NCBI GenBank assembly: GCA_963755815.1
Contig: CAVWLF010000023.1
Location: 20,195-84,194, forward strand
Direction of reading: 5' to 3'
Source of the DNA: Palsa-506 sp963755815
GTDB taxonomy: Bacteria; Actinomycetota; Actinomycetes; Streptosporangiales; Streptosporangiaceae
Length of the DNA stretch: 64,000 nt
Shown here: in pieces, positions 54,592-63,229 of the stretch
How the letters are laid out: each line of letters starts with the position of its first letter
Numbering within the stretch: the stretch's first letter is position 1
The notes under the pieces: model-generated
The model's database searches: none
Told to the model about the DNA's origin: nothing
The model's input: the letters and a program-made list of their open reading frames with translations, nothing else
Made by a program: the position numbers and the translations under genes

Positions 54592-55053
54592 CTAGCAGCA
54601 GGCGCTGGCCGATGCGGATGGCTCCTTTGAGCTGCCGTCGGCACCGCAGCATTCGGGGCCGGAGTGGTCATGGTCGTAGAAGGTCTGGCTGTCGGCCAGG
54701 ACGGTGTAGATCTCCCAGGACTCGCCGTCGGGTGCGCCCTGGACCCAGAACTTGTCCTGCTGGGCGTAGCAGCAGGTCGTGTCGCGCTTATCGACGGACG
54801 CCAGGCCGGTCCCGGCGAGCCGCTTCTGCTCGGCATCGACGGCGCCGGTGTCGCTGACCTCGACGCCGAGATGGTTCAGGCTGCCGCCGTGGCCGGGGTT
54901 CTCCAGCAGGACGAGCTTGAGCGGCGGCTCGGTGATGGCGAAGTTGGCGTACCCGGGACGGCGCTTGGCGGGCCCGGAGCCGAACAGCTTGCTATAGAAC
55001 GCGACGGCTTCCTCGATGTCATTGACGTTGAGGGCGAGCTGCACGCGGGACAT
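54592..55053 (-). CDS. arsI: ArsI/CadI-type dioxygenase (C-As lyase)
   Basis: 153 aa from the ATG at 55053, with AGGAGG just upstream. A vicinal-oxygen-chelate fold starts SRVQLALNVNDIEEAVAFY. The vicinal Cys pair in DTTCCYAQQDKFWV is the hallmark of ArsI, which cleaves the C-As bond of trivalent methyl- or aryl-arsenicals using Fe(II) and O2. Candidate metal ligands are the Gln of VQLAL, the His of LNHLGVEV and the Glu of WEIYTV. The Cys-rich tail (ECCGADG, ACC) is typical. The mycobacterial homologue is named cadmium-induced protein CadI, so cadmium response is an alternative. It is divergent from arsR2. Confidence 0.9.
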   Translation of the reverse strand: MSRVQLALNVNDIEEAVAFYSKLFGSGPAKRRPGYANFAITEPPLKLVLLENPGHGGSLNHLGVEVSDTGAVDAEQKRLAGTGLASVDKRDTTCCYAQQDKFWVQGAPDGESWEIYTVLADSQTFYDHDHSGPECCGADGSSKEPSASASACC

Positions 55054-55067
55054 GAGAACCTCCTGAA

Positions 55068-55093
55068 ATCGAAGACTTCGATAGCTGTCTATC
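55068..55093. promoter_or_regulatory. Probable ArsR operator between arsI and arsR2
   Basis: Two overlapping palindromes: ATCGAA-gac-TTCGAT (55068-55082) and GATAG-ctgt-CTATC (55080-55093), 15-40 bp upstream of the arsI start. The GATAG half-site recurs in the operator at 54120-54158. Confidence 0.65.
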
Positions 55094-55146
55094 TCTAACT
55101 CTTCGGCGAGCTTGCCACAGGCATCGGACTCTGTCAATATAGATGT

Positions 55147-55518
55147 ATGTCAAAGTCTTTGATGGTGCTGAGCCCGGCCGACCCGGCGGCGTGCTGCCCG
55201 CCGCTCTCGCAGGAGCCGCTGTCCCGCGAGCAGGCCGAGCAGGTCGCGCCGCTGCTGAAAGCCCTCGCCGATCCGGTCCGGCTGCGGCTGATGTCCCTGA
55301 TCGCCTCGCATCCGGGCGGTGAGGCATGCGTCTGCGACCTGGCGGACGCCTTCTACCTGTCCCAGCCGACGATCAGCCATCACCTCAAGGTGCTGCACGA
55401 AAGCGGCCTGCTGGACCGGGACAAGCGCGGCGTGTGGGTCTACTACCGGGCAAGGACCGAGGCGCTAGCCAGCCTTGGCACGCTGATCGGTACCCCCGGC
55501 CATGAACCGGACGACTGA
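55147..55518 (+). CDS. arsR: ArsR-family metalloregulator 2
   Basis: 123 aa. It is a paralogue of ArsR1 with the same core (LLKALADPVRLRLMSLIASHPGGEACVCDLADAF..SQPTISHHLKVL). It has an extra Cys pair near the N-terminus (AACCPPLS), which may add a thiol to the As(III) site. It is divergent from arsI and upstream of the CDF gene. Confidence 0.92.
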   Translation: MSKSLMVLSPADPAACCPPLSQEPLSREQAEQVAPLLKALADPVRLRLMSLIASHPGGEACVCDLADAFYLSQPTISHHLKVLHESGLLDRDKRGVWVYYRARTEALASLGTLIGTPGHEPDD

Positions 55519-55666
55519 CGGGACCGGCCGGAGGCTGATCCCGAGAGCCTGACAGAAAGGGGTGAGCTTATGGGCTGCAAGTAGGTGATCATCCGAGGCC
55601 TTGCACCATGCTTCCGGCGCTCCATGAAGCGAGCAAGATCAGTGCCTGTCGGGAGGACGGAGCAGA

Positions 55667-56317
55667 ATGCCCGACTTGCGGCAGCTCGGCGCAACGCGAT
55701 CCAAAGGGGCGCTAGTGGCCTTGCAGGAAGATGAGGTAGCCCGGCTGCGCCGTCGGGGCTTCCGGCTGGAGTACGCCAGCATGGCCTGGATGACGGTCGA
55801 GGCGGCGGTCGCGATCGTCTCCGGCATAGTCGCCTCCTCGATCGCGCTGATCGGGTTCGGCCTGGACTCGGTGATCGAGTTTTTCGCCGCGGCGGCCGTC
55901 GTCTGGCAGCTGCACGGCACGGTCAGCGAGGAACGCGAAACCCCGGCCCTGCGCCTGATCGGCGGCACCTTCTTCGCCCTCGCCGCCTACCTCACTGTCG
56001 AGAGCATCATTGATCTGGTCAACCAGAACCGTCCCGAGCAGTCCACGGCTGGAATCGCGGTAACAGCAGCGGCGCTGATCGTTATGCCACTGCTCGCGCT
56101 CGCCAAGCGCCGCACCGGCCAGCAGCTGGGCAACCGGACCCTCATCGCTGACGCGGCCGAGAGCGCGTTCTGTGCTTTTACCTCCGCCGCCGCCCTGCTT
56201 GGCATAGGGCTCAGCGCCTGGCTCGGATGGTGGTGGGCCGACCCAGTCGCAGCCCTCGTCATCGCGGGCCTGGCAGTCAGGGAAGGCATCGAAGCCTGGG
56301 CGCCAGATGACGACTGA
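55667..56317 (+). CDS. CDF-like cation transporter
   Basis: 216 aa with about six transmembrane helices. GFGLDSVIEFFAAAAVVWQL corresponds to the first metal site and LIADAAESAFCAFTSA to the second; the usual cytosolic C-terminal domain is absent. Such short cation-efflux proteins often follow arsR or cmtR genes in actinomycetes. The ion carried is not evident. GGAG lies 5 bases before the ATG. Last gene of the element. Confidence 0.82.
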   Translation: MPDLRQLGATRSKGALVALQEDEVARLRRRGFRLEYASMAWMTVEAAVAIVSGIVASSIALIGFGLDSVIEFFAAAAVVWQLHGTVSEERETPALRLIGGTFFALAAYLTVESIIDLVNQNRPEQSTAGIAVTAAALIVMPLLALAKRRTGQQLGNRTLIADAAESAFCAFTSAAALLGIGLSAWLGWWWADPVAALVIAGLAVREGIEAWAPDDD

Positions 56318-56563
56318 CGGATTGGGGCAGCGGCGGAAGCTGACACCACCAGGTGATAACAGGCGACTGATGCACCACGCCCCATTACCTCTGCTGACTT
56401 GGCGAATCCTCATGAGGGATCACCCGTCAACGGGTCGCTGGGAGCCAACGTGGGAGCCATCCGGGCGAACGACTTCACCCGCCCGGCGAACTGGTACGGA
56501 CAAGCGGGCGGCCATCCCCAGCCCACGGACTGATCCGCACCATGCTAAACGTCTGACAGGTAT

Positions 56564-56606
56564 CTACGGATCTGAAGGTTGGGGTTCGAGTCCCTCCGAG
56601 CGCGCC
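56564..56606 (+). other. attR: partial tRNA-Arg duplicate
   Basis: 43 bp from CTACGGAT to GAGCGCGCC, identical to the tRNA 3' half except for one base and one G fewer in the G run. No acceptor 5' half precedes it, so it is not a functional tRNA. Right boundary of the element. Confidence 0.88.
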
Positions 56607-56685
56607 CAGGTCAAGAGCCAATTGCGATCTTGCAGTGGCGAGCATGAACGTGACGCATCCGTGCCGCAGGTCGTAGCCTGGCGGT

Positions 56686-57573
56686 TTGAGCCTCGACATT
56701 CCTGACCAGGTCCGCAAGACGGTCATAGCCGACGGGAACGAATCCTGGCTGGACGAGCTGCCAGGCGTGGTCGACTCGCTGGCCCAGGAGTGGTCTCTGA
56801 TGATCGGGTCCAGCTTCGCGGGCGGTCACGCCGCCCTGGTCGTCGAGGTGACGCTGGCTGACGGAACTCCGGCGGTCCTCAAGATCGGTGTGCCAGGTCG
56901 GGACGTCGGGCCGGAGGCCATGGCGCTGCGCCTGGCGAACGGAGGGGGATGCGCCAAGCTGTTGGGCGAAGACGTGAGTCGACAGGCCCTTCTGCTGGAG
57001 CGCCTTGAGGCTCCGATGTACGACATCGTGGCCGACCCTGTCAGCCGCCACAGCTTGTTGTGCGAAGCGGCGGTTCGCTTGTGGCGTCCGATCGGTCCCG
57101 ACATTGACCTTCCAACCGGCGCGGAGTTGGCTGAGCAGTATGCCGATCGGCTGCCAAGACTATGGAAGCAGGGGGGCCGACCGTGTTCGCGGGCCACTGT
57201 GGCGGACGCGCTGGATTGCATGAATCGTCGTCGCCTTGCCCACGACGATCGGTCCGCGGTTCTCGTCCACGGTGATATCCACGAGTTGAACGCCCTGCAG
57301 GCGAGTGACGGCAGCTACAAGCTCATCGACCCAGTCGGGCTGCGGGCCGAACCGGCGTGCGATCTCGGCACCATCGTGCGTTGCAACCCGGACCTCGGCG
57401 ATGACCTCTGGGCGCGGACTGAGCAGCTGGCTTCTCGCACGGGCGTGGATGCCAGCGCCATCTGGGAATGGGGAACCATCCACCGGGTCGTCAGCGGCGT
57501 CTACGCCTGCAGTATTGGCTTTCAGCCCTTTGGCGATCTGCTGCTGGCCGAAGCGGATCGCCTCACGGCGTAG
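56686..57573 (+). CDS. Aminoglycoside/hydroxyurea-type phosphotransferase
   Basis: 295 aa, TTG start. APH fold: a nucleotide-binding lobe with TPAVLKIGVPG, the catalytic loop VLVHGDIHELNAL (about residue 195) and the metal motif LIDPVGLRAEPACDLG. The substrate could be an aminoglycoside or a small metabolite; resistance is not proven. It lies 79 bp right of attR, outside the element. A truncated paralogue is at 58640-59213. Confidence 0.82.
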   Translation: MSLDIPDQVRKTVIADGNESWLDELPGVVDSLAQEWSLMIGSSFAGGHAALVVEVTLADGTPAVLKIGVPGRDVGPEAMALRLANGGGCAKLLGEDVSRQALLLERLEAPMYDIVADPVSRHSLLCEAAVRLWRPIGPDIDLPTGAELAEQYADRLPRLWKQGGRPCSRATVADALDCMNRRRLAHDDRSAVLVHGDIHELNALQASDGSYKLIDPVGLRAEPACDLGTIVRCNPDLGDDLWARTEQLASRTGVDASAIWEWGTIHRVVSGVYACSIGFQPFGDLLLAEADRLTA

Positions 57574-57601
57574 TCACCGGATCGGCCGCAGTCCGAACCT
57601 T

Positions 57602-58411
57602 CTACCTGGGCTCGGATTGCGAGGACACGGGAAGTTCGATCCTGTGACGCCGCACGAGCAGGACCACGATGAGGACGATGTAGACGCCGATACCGGCGAG
57701 CGTTCCGGGGTAGGCGCGCTGATTGACGATGATGGCCGTACCCGACAAGATCGAGAAGTCGAACAGCCCGTGGATCACCGAGTTGAGTACGTTGCCGTGG
57801 GAGACCCGGCGCATGAGGTAGAAGAAGTACCCGGCCAGGCTAACCGCGATCGCCTGGGGGATCGCTGAGGCGCCACGCCCGATCGCGTTGGTCAGGTGGA
57901 CGATCCCGAATATGAGACTCGACCACAGGGCGACCTGGCCTTCGCGCAGGCCGTGGTCGCGCAGCATGGTGACCCCGATGCCGCGGAACATGCCTTCCTC
58001 GCCCCAGCCGACGAACTGGGTGCCGATCAGCAGGATCAGCGTGAAACCCAGTCCTTTGCTGGCCAGGCTGCTGTAGTCGGTGGCCAGAATGATCCCGGCC
58101 GCGAAGACGATGGGCACGACCAGGACCCACCGCTGGACTGGCCGGTCGTCCCGGAAGACGGGCCGCTGCCAGCCGATGATGGTGATCACGGCGTAGGTGA
58201 AGATCAGCGCTGCGCCGACCGGGATCCATAGGCTAATTAGGACGTTGTGCGTGGTGACGAAGTCGCGGTCGTCGGCGATATTTGCTGCGTTGGTGACCGC
58301 CAGGCCGCCGAGCTGGATGAGCGCCAGGTAGGCGATCACGATCAAGGCGAACGCGCCGTAGGACAACCGGCGGCGCCCGGCCGGTGCGATCGGCTCCTGC
58401 CCGACGGTCAT
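57602..58411 (-). CDS. CPBP-family intramembrane metalloprotease
   Basis: 269 aa with about eight transmembrane helices. Conserved motifs: GWGEEGMFRG (Glu138-Glu139...Arg143), FGIVH (His172) and VIHGLFDF. The family is related to Rce1 and includes Abi-like proteins with roles in self-immunity or peptide processing. The substrate is unknown. Confidence 0.88.
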   Translation of the reverse strand: MTVGQEPIAPAGRRRLSYGAFALIVIAYLALIQLGGLAVTNAANIADDRDFVTTHNVLISLWIPVGAALIFTYAVITIIGWQRPVFRDDRPVQRWVLVVPIVFAAGIILATDYSSLASKGLGFTLILLIGTQFVGWGEEGMFRGIGVTMLRDHGLREGQVALWSSLIFGIVHLTNAIGRGASAIPQAIAVSLAGYFFYLMRRVSHGNVLNSVIHGLFDFSILSGTAIIVNQRAYPGTLAGIGVYIVLIVVLLVRRHRIELPVSSQSEPR

Positions 58412-58639
58412 CGGCCTCCTTTGTTGCCCTGCCCTAAGGCATTGTCACCAAGTCCGGACCTAGCGACGTCGGAGTAAGTCCTACGTACCCTCTGCGGCGA
58501 CCGTCTGCACCTGCCTCTCCGCGAGATACGCATAGGGCGACCCTGACTGATAGGTGAATGGCCCCCAGCCAGCGCGCGGCGGCAGCCCGGGTCGTCGGCA
58601 TGACGAACGCCAGCCCTCGCACCGAAGCTCAGGAGAAGA

Positions 58640-59213
58640 AGGCAATGACCGCACCGACGCTGCCGACCTCGGCCCTTCGCTGCCAACCGGTGCCGCCAAG
58701 GCCGAGTGGCTGGCCGGCTCGATCGCCGGCGCATGGCGGGATCTCGGCGAGCCCTGCACCGAGCGGGCGGCCAGGCGGGCAATCGACTACGCCGCCGGGC
58801 GAGCGTCGCGCGCTGACCCCGGGCACACCGTGCTGGTGCACGGAGATGCCCACCCCTTCAACGTGCTGGCGGTGCCAGACGGCATCGATGACGGCGCCCA
58901 CCCGGTCTTCAGGCTCATCGACCCCGAAGGCTTGGCCTCCGAACCGGCTCATGACCTCGGCGTGGTGTTGCGCGGCTGGAACGAGGACCTCCTGGCCGCC
59001 AACGCGGCTGCCGTTGCCTTCCAGCGTTGCGAGGCGGTGAGCCGCCGCACCGGCGTCGATCCGGAAAGCATCTGGCAATGGTCATACATCGAGCGGGTCT
59101 CTTCGGGGCTGTTCCTCCTCCGCCTCGGCCACGAGGCCGAGGCCCGCCCGTTCCTCGAAGCCGCAGACCGGCTCGGCGACGCCGTCACGCCGTGGCCCGA
59201 AACGACCGGGTGA
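58640..59213 (+). pseudogene. N-terminally truncated APH-family kinase
   Basis: The C-terminal lobe is intact (PTGAAKAEWLAGSIAGAW, TVLVHGDAHPFNVLAV, LIDPEGLASEPAHDLGVVLRGW, RTGVDPESIWQWSYIERVSSGL). The ATP-binding N-lobe is missing, and sequence upstream of about 58640 in this frame is not family-like. It is a paralogue of the kinase at 56686-57573 (shared EPA.DLG and RTGVD..IW.W). Confidence 0.75.
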
Positions 59214-59430
59214 ATGGCCACATCACTACTGGGTTATCGACGGCCAGACGGAGACCTTCTCCTCGCCGCACCGTTACCTGTGGCCGTCCGAGCTCGACCT
59301 GATGGCCAGGATCGCGGGGCTGACCCTGCGCGAGCGGTGGGGCAGCTGGCAGCGCGAGCCCTTCACCAGCGACAGCAGCGCGCACATCTCCGTATGGGAG
59401 AAACCCACGGGAGTAGTCTCGCGTCATTAG
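59206..59430 (+). pseudogene. C-terminal fragment of a SAM-dependent methyltransferase
   Basis: Starting at PGEWPHHYWVIDGQTETFSSPHRYLWPSELDLMARIAGL and ending SSAHISVWEKPTG before TAG at 59428. This is the tail of class I methyltransferases; the SAM-binding half is absent. It abuts the kinase fragment directly. Confidence 0.65.
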
Positions 59431-59501
59431 CGTCGCACTAGCGGCGTGCTGGCCGAGGCGACGCGGGCCGGCTTCACCCTGCTCCATGGCAAGATAGCCC
59501 G

Positions 59502-59900
59502 GTGCTACAACTCTTGGGTTTCATCATCGACTGCCCGGACCCGATGAAGCTGGCGGCCTTCTACTCCGAGGTGACAGGCCACGCCATCATGGAGGGCAGT
59601 TCCGAAAACCTGGCCGGCATCACCTTCGGCGAGGTCGACCTGGCCTTCCAGCGGGTGGAGGACTACCGGCCTCCGCGCTGGCCCGACGGCGAACACCCCA
59701 AGCAGTACCACCTCGACTTCGAAGTGAACGAAATCGAGCCCGAACAAAGTCGCGTCGTCAAGCTCGGCGCGACACTGCAGAAGGACTGCATTGGACCCGA
59801 TGGCTACGGCTGGCAGGTCTACACCGACCCGGTCGGGCATCCCTTCTGCCTGTGCCGCCACGAAGGGATCACGTGGACCGACAAAGGCGTGGATCGCTGA
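59502..59900 (+). CDS. VOC-family (glyoxalase-like) protein
   Basis: 132 aa, GTG start. A single glyoxalase-like unit: LGFIIDCPDPMKLAAFYSEVTGH, YHLDFEVNEIE and the end YTDPVGHPFCLCRHE. The metal ligands are not fully obvious and the substrate is unknown. Confidence 0.8.
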   Translation: MLQLLGFIIDCPDPMKLAAFYSEVTGHAIMEGSSENLAGITFGEVDLAFQRVEDYRPPRWPDGEHPKQYHLDFEVNEIEPEQSRVVKLGATLQKDCIGPDGYGWQVYTDPVGHPFCLCRHEGITWTDKGVDR

Positions 59901-59995
59901 CCGGGCGGACGTCCCAGCGGTTGAACACATGTGTCTGCTTCGCGATCCGGTCGGCCCCATAGCCGGTCTCGGTCTTATCCAGCTGCCTCCGCTGG

Positions 59996-60523
59996 CTATG
60001 AGGCCTCACCAAAGCTGACTTTGCGGAACGAGAGCACCATGATGCCCTCCGTAGCGAGTTCCCGCTCGATCTGCGCTGAGATAGCAGATGCTGGCTCATT
60101 CTCGTCGTAGGTGGCGTGGGCGCCGGAGGCAAGGATTGCCTGAAGACCGTGCTTCTGGGCACCCCGGCTGGATTCAGCCACGCAATAGTTGCTCTGCATC
60201 CCGGCTATGACGACTTCGGTTATCTCCTTGGCCGCGAGGTCCTTGACCAGCGCAGGATTAGCGGCGAACGTGTCAGGCTGGTCCTTCCGCACGATCAGCT
60301 CCCCGGCGCCGGCCGGAAAGACGAGCTGCCAGCCATCAGTGTCGGGCTCGTCAGGTTCGCCGGGTGGCCCATCGTTCTGGACGTGGATCACGAGCGCACC
60401 CGCTCCGCGTGCCCGCAGCAGCAGATCCTGCAGGGCTTCGCGGATAGAAGCGGCCGCAGGAACCGGCGTCGGCGGCTCCAGCATGTTGCGCTGGACATCG
60501 ATGAGCATCAGAGCCCTGGTCAT
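59996..60523 (-). CDS. Isochorismatase-family cysteine hydrolase
   Basis: 175 aa. The catalytic triad appears complete: Asp9 (LMLIDVQRNML), Lys80 (IVRKDQPDTF) and Cys114 (AGMQSNYCVAES). Such enzymes hydrolyse amides such as nicotinamide or N-carbamoyl compounds; true isochorismatase activity is less likely. The next gene on the same strand lies 86 bp upstream. Confidence 0.87.
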   Translation of the reverse strand: MTRALMLIDVQRNMLEPPTPVPAAASIREALQDLLLRARGAGALVIHVQNDGPPGEPDEPDTDGWQLVFPAGAGELIVRKDQPDTFAANPALVKDLAAKEITEVVIAGMQSNYCVAESSRGAQKHGLQAILASGAHATYDENEPASAISAQIERELATEGIMVLSFRKVSFGEAS

Positions 60524-60609
60524 GCCGTAATCCTTTCACCTCTGGTCTCGGCCGGGACGCGACCAGAGGTCCGGGGCGCGCCCGCGTGCTCCATCAGCGT
60601 CAGACTCCT

Positions 60610-61251
60610 TTATGTCGCCCATCTGATCGCGCGCCACTCGCCAGTGGCAGTGTCCCAGCCGAATTCGAGCGGTATCTCTGCACGTTCGGGGAGCGGTGGC
60701 GGCTGACCCCAGCCTGCCGCGGCTGGGTGGCGCCGGCCGCTCAGCCACACGAGGAAGGGCCATACCGGGCGCTTGCCGATGGCCTGACCGGGATAGCAGT
60801 GCTCGATCACGAGTCGGCACAGGTCTTCGGGCGGCTCGTATGGCAGTCCCAGCCCGCAGGTGACGTCATAGGCGTGAATGAGCAGTTCCTCACACGCCAT
60901 CGCGAGGAACTGCTCTGCGCTCCGCATCCCGGTGACGTGGAAGCCGACGGCGCCCGGGGGTGCCGCGGCCGCAACACCGGCGAGCGCCGCCGCACACGCC
61001 TCGATGGCTTCCAGACGTTCCGGCCGCGTCGCATCTTCCGCGGGCCACACTCTCACTGCGACGTAGCGAGTGGAACGGCTCGACAGGTAAAGGGCGTACT
61101 TGCCAGGAGCGCCGGTCATATGCGCGATTGTCCGGTCAACGCTCCATTCCAGGTCGCCCGCGGCCACCGACCAGTCCGCATTGATGCCAGGCTCCAGCGC
61201 CGCAACGACGACCGCCGCCGCAGCCACGACACAATCGGGCCGGATAGCCAC
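60610..61251 (-). CDS. Maleylpyruvate isomerase/DinB-type (mycothiol-dependent) enzyme
   Basis: 213 aa from the GTG at 61251, chosen because AAGGAG lies 6 bases upstream; an ATG at 61338 is possible. A four-helix metal-binding domain has WSVAAGDLEWSVDRTIAHM and EELLIHAYDVTCGLG with His residues at the expected ligand places. It resembles the TIGR03083-type proteins that use mycothiol in actinomycetes. The substrate is not known. Confidence 0.72.
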   Translation of the reverse strand: MAIRPDCVVAAAAVVVAALEPGINADWSVAAGDLEWSVDRTIAHMTGAPGKYALYLSSRSTRYVAVRVWPAEDATRPERLEAIEACAAALAGVAAAAPPGAVGFHVTGMRSAEQFLAMACEELLIHAYDVTCGLGLPYEPPEDLCRLVIEHCYPGQAIGKRPVWPFLVWLSGRRHPAAAGWGQPPPLPERAEIPLEFGWDTATGEWRAIRWAT

Positions 61252-61442
61252 GAACGGCTCCTTATCGTGGGAGTGCTCGGGCGTGTGATGCCGCATGTAC
61301 GGCCATCCAGCGATGATCACCCGAGCAGACTGAGTCATCTTTAGTACAACCCGCCGACAGTGAGCCTGGCGGGCCAGGACACTGCGATCACAACGCTAGC
61401 GCTCGCTTGGCAGCGGCACTCACGTCGAAGGATCAAAGGCCG

Positions 61443-62717
61443 TCAGCGGAGCTCGGATCGCACAGCGCGCAGCCGGTCCTGCAGGAGGCGCTGTTCGGCT
61501 TCGCTGGGCGCCAGGGTTACTGCGGTGTGAAGTTCTCCGGCAGCCTCGCTCGTGTGGCCAAGCCGACGCAGGTTGTCCGCCAGGGCGGCGTGCCACAGAT
61601 GTGAGTACTCCAGGCCGACGATGGTCTTCAGGGCAGCCAATCCCGCCGCGGGGCCGTCGCGTTCGGTAACCGCAATCGCCCGATTGAGCGCCACTACCGG
61701 GTTGGCCGTGATCGACCCGAGCAAGTCGTAGAGGCCGACGATCCGGTCCCAGTCTGTCTCCTGCCAGCTGGGCGCGGTGGAGTGGGCCGCGGCGAGATGA
61801 GCCTGGATCTGATAGGAACCGGCGACCCCGCCAGACCGGTCCACCGCCTCGGTCAGCCACGCCGAACCCTCCGCGATCGCGGCGCGGTTCCAGCGCGTGC
61901 GGTCCTGGTCCGCCAGGGTCACCGGGTGGCCGTCGGCGTCGGTGCGGGCGGGGGTGCGGGCCGAGGTCAGCAGCAGCAACGCAAGCAGAGAGAGTGCCTC
62001 GGGCTCGTCGGGCATCAGGCGGGCCAGCAAGCTGGCCAGCCGGATCGCCTCGGCCTCGAGATCAACACGGGCCACCGCGTCCCCGCCTGTCGGGGCGTGG
62101 GCCTCGGTGGCGATCAGGTACACGACTGCCAGCACTGCGGCCAGCCGGCCGGGAAGCTCCGCGTCGGAGGGAATCGAATAGGGGATGCGGGCCGTGGCGA
62201 TCTTGGAGCGGGCCCGCACCAGGCGCTTCGCCATGGTGGCCTCAGGCACCAGGAAGGCGCGGGCGATGGCCGGCACCTCGAGCCGGGCCAATGTTCGCAG
62301 CGAGAGGGCCACCTGAGCCTCACGGCCAAGTGCCGGGTGGCAGCAGGTGAAGATCAGGCGCAGCATATCGTCGTGCAGGGAGGTCTCTGGCTCCATCGCC
62401 TCGATCGCCTCCTCGATCTGGTCCGGCGCGGCCTCGGTTCCCCACCGGAACGCGGCGGTCTCCTTGGCCGACCGGGCTGACTCGCGTCGCAGCAGGTCAA
62501 GCGCCTTGCGCCGGGCGACCACCGCCAGCCAGGCACGCGGATTATCAGGGATCCCCGTTTTGGGCCAGGCATCCAGGGCGGTGATCGTGGCCTCTGAGAG
62601 CGCGTCCTCGGCGACGGCCAGATCGCCGATGGTCCTGGCCAGCGTGGCCAGCACCCTGAGACCTTCGCTCCTCAGCACCTCGACCAGAGTGTCGGTGGCG
62701 TCCACGCCTGGGCGCAC
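61443..62717 (-). CDS. ECF42-type RNA polymerase sigma factor with C-terminal extension
   Basis: 424 aa. Regions 2 and 4 occupy the first about 180 residues (DLAVAEDALSEATITALDAWP, NPRAWLAVVARRKALDLLRRE, LEVPAIARAFLVPEATMAKRLVRARSKI). A long helical, TPR-like DUF6596 extension follows, as in ECF42 sigma factors, which lack a classical anti-sigma. Its GTG follows the YCII stop directly (TAGGTG), fitting the known ECF42-YCII/DGPF pairing. Confidence 0.9.
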   Translation of the reverse strand: MRPGVDATDTLVEVLRSEGLRVLATLARTIGDLAVAEDALSEATITALDAWPKTGIPDNPRAWLAVVARRKALDLLRRESARSAKETAAFRWGTEAAPDQIEEAIEAMEPETSLHDDMLRLIFTCCHPALGREAQVALSLRTLARLEVPAIARAFLVPEATMAKRLVRARSKIATARIPYSIPSDAELPGRLAAVLAVVYLIATEAHAPTGGDAVARVDLEAEAIRLASLLARLMPDEPEALSLLALLLLTSARTPARTDADGHPVTLADQDRTRWNRAAIAEGSAWLTEAVDRSGGVAGSYQIQAHLAAAHSTAPSWQETDWDRIVGLYDLLGSITANPVVALNRAIAVTERDGPAAGLAALKTIVGLEYSHLWHAALADNLRRLGHTSEAAGELHTAVTLAPSEAEQRLLQDRLRAVRSELR

Positions 62718-63077
62718 CTAGGCGTGTACCGGCGCTATCGGACGAAGCTCGATCTTCCCCCGCCAGGCGGCCGGGATCTGCGCCGCCCAGGCGATGGCCT
62801 CGTCGAGGTCGGCCACCTCCAGCAGGAAGTACCCACCCAAGACCTCCTTCGCCTCGGCGTAAGGGCCGTCGACCAGCAGGACGTCGCCGCCCTTGCCGCC
62901 CGACACGATGATGGTGGTCGACATAGCAACCGGGTGCAGAGCTTCACCGCCGCGCATGACCCCGGCCTCGGTGGCCCGCCGGGCGAACTCCGTGTACTCG
63001 GGGGAGAACTCCAGCTCCGGCGGTGAATCCCAATACTGGTTCCGGTCGTAGTAGCACAAGGCCAGATACTGCGTCAT
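62718..63077 (-). CDS. YCII/DGPF-family protein
   Basis: 119 aa from the ATG at 63077 (MTQYLALCYYDRNQYW). The core VLLVDGPYAEAKEVLGGYFLLEVADLDEAIAWAAQIP is the DGPF signature. It is co-transcribed with the sigma factor and is probably its target or modulator. Confidence 0.9.
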   Translation of the reverse strand: MTQYLALCYYDRNQYWDSPPELEFSPEYTEFARRATEAGVMRGGEALHPVAMSTTIIVSGGKGGDVLLVDGPYAEAKEVLGGYFLLEVADLDEAIAWAAQIPAAWRGKIELRPIAPVHA

Positions 63078-63229
63078 CGTCAAGGTTCCTTCCGTTCGGC
63101 GGACCAGGTCCACACCGTTTTACTTTGGCGATCACGACTGTGCCAACGCTGCTATGGCCCCGGGACTGTTCGGATTCAGGTGCGGGGCGGCTCCCCGGAG
63201 GGAACGCCCCGCACCTGGAAGACGACGCC

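Larger units (their letters stand above)
50483..56606 (+). mobile_element. Relic integrative element with arsenic genes, in tRNA-Arg
   Basis: About 6.1 kb, bounded by the tRNA 3' half and its duplicate. The integrase sits beside attL and points towards it, as in many tRNA-targeted islands. Cargo: FAD oxidoreductase and aquaporin (leftward), ArsR (rightward), ArsI (leftward), ArsR and CDF transporter (rightward). The integrase is frameshifted and lacks the usual N-terminal domain, and no excisionase or replication gene is seen, so it is probably fixed in place. Confidence 0.85.

Noticed and set aside
55570..55584. ATG-GGC-TGC-AAG-TAG mini-frame between arsR2 and the CDF gene
   Set aside because: Four codons only; possible remnant of a start, nothing to support a peptide.
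56564..56606. Second tRNA-Arg gene
   Set aside because: Only the 3' half is present and one G is missing; it is the attR duplicate.
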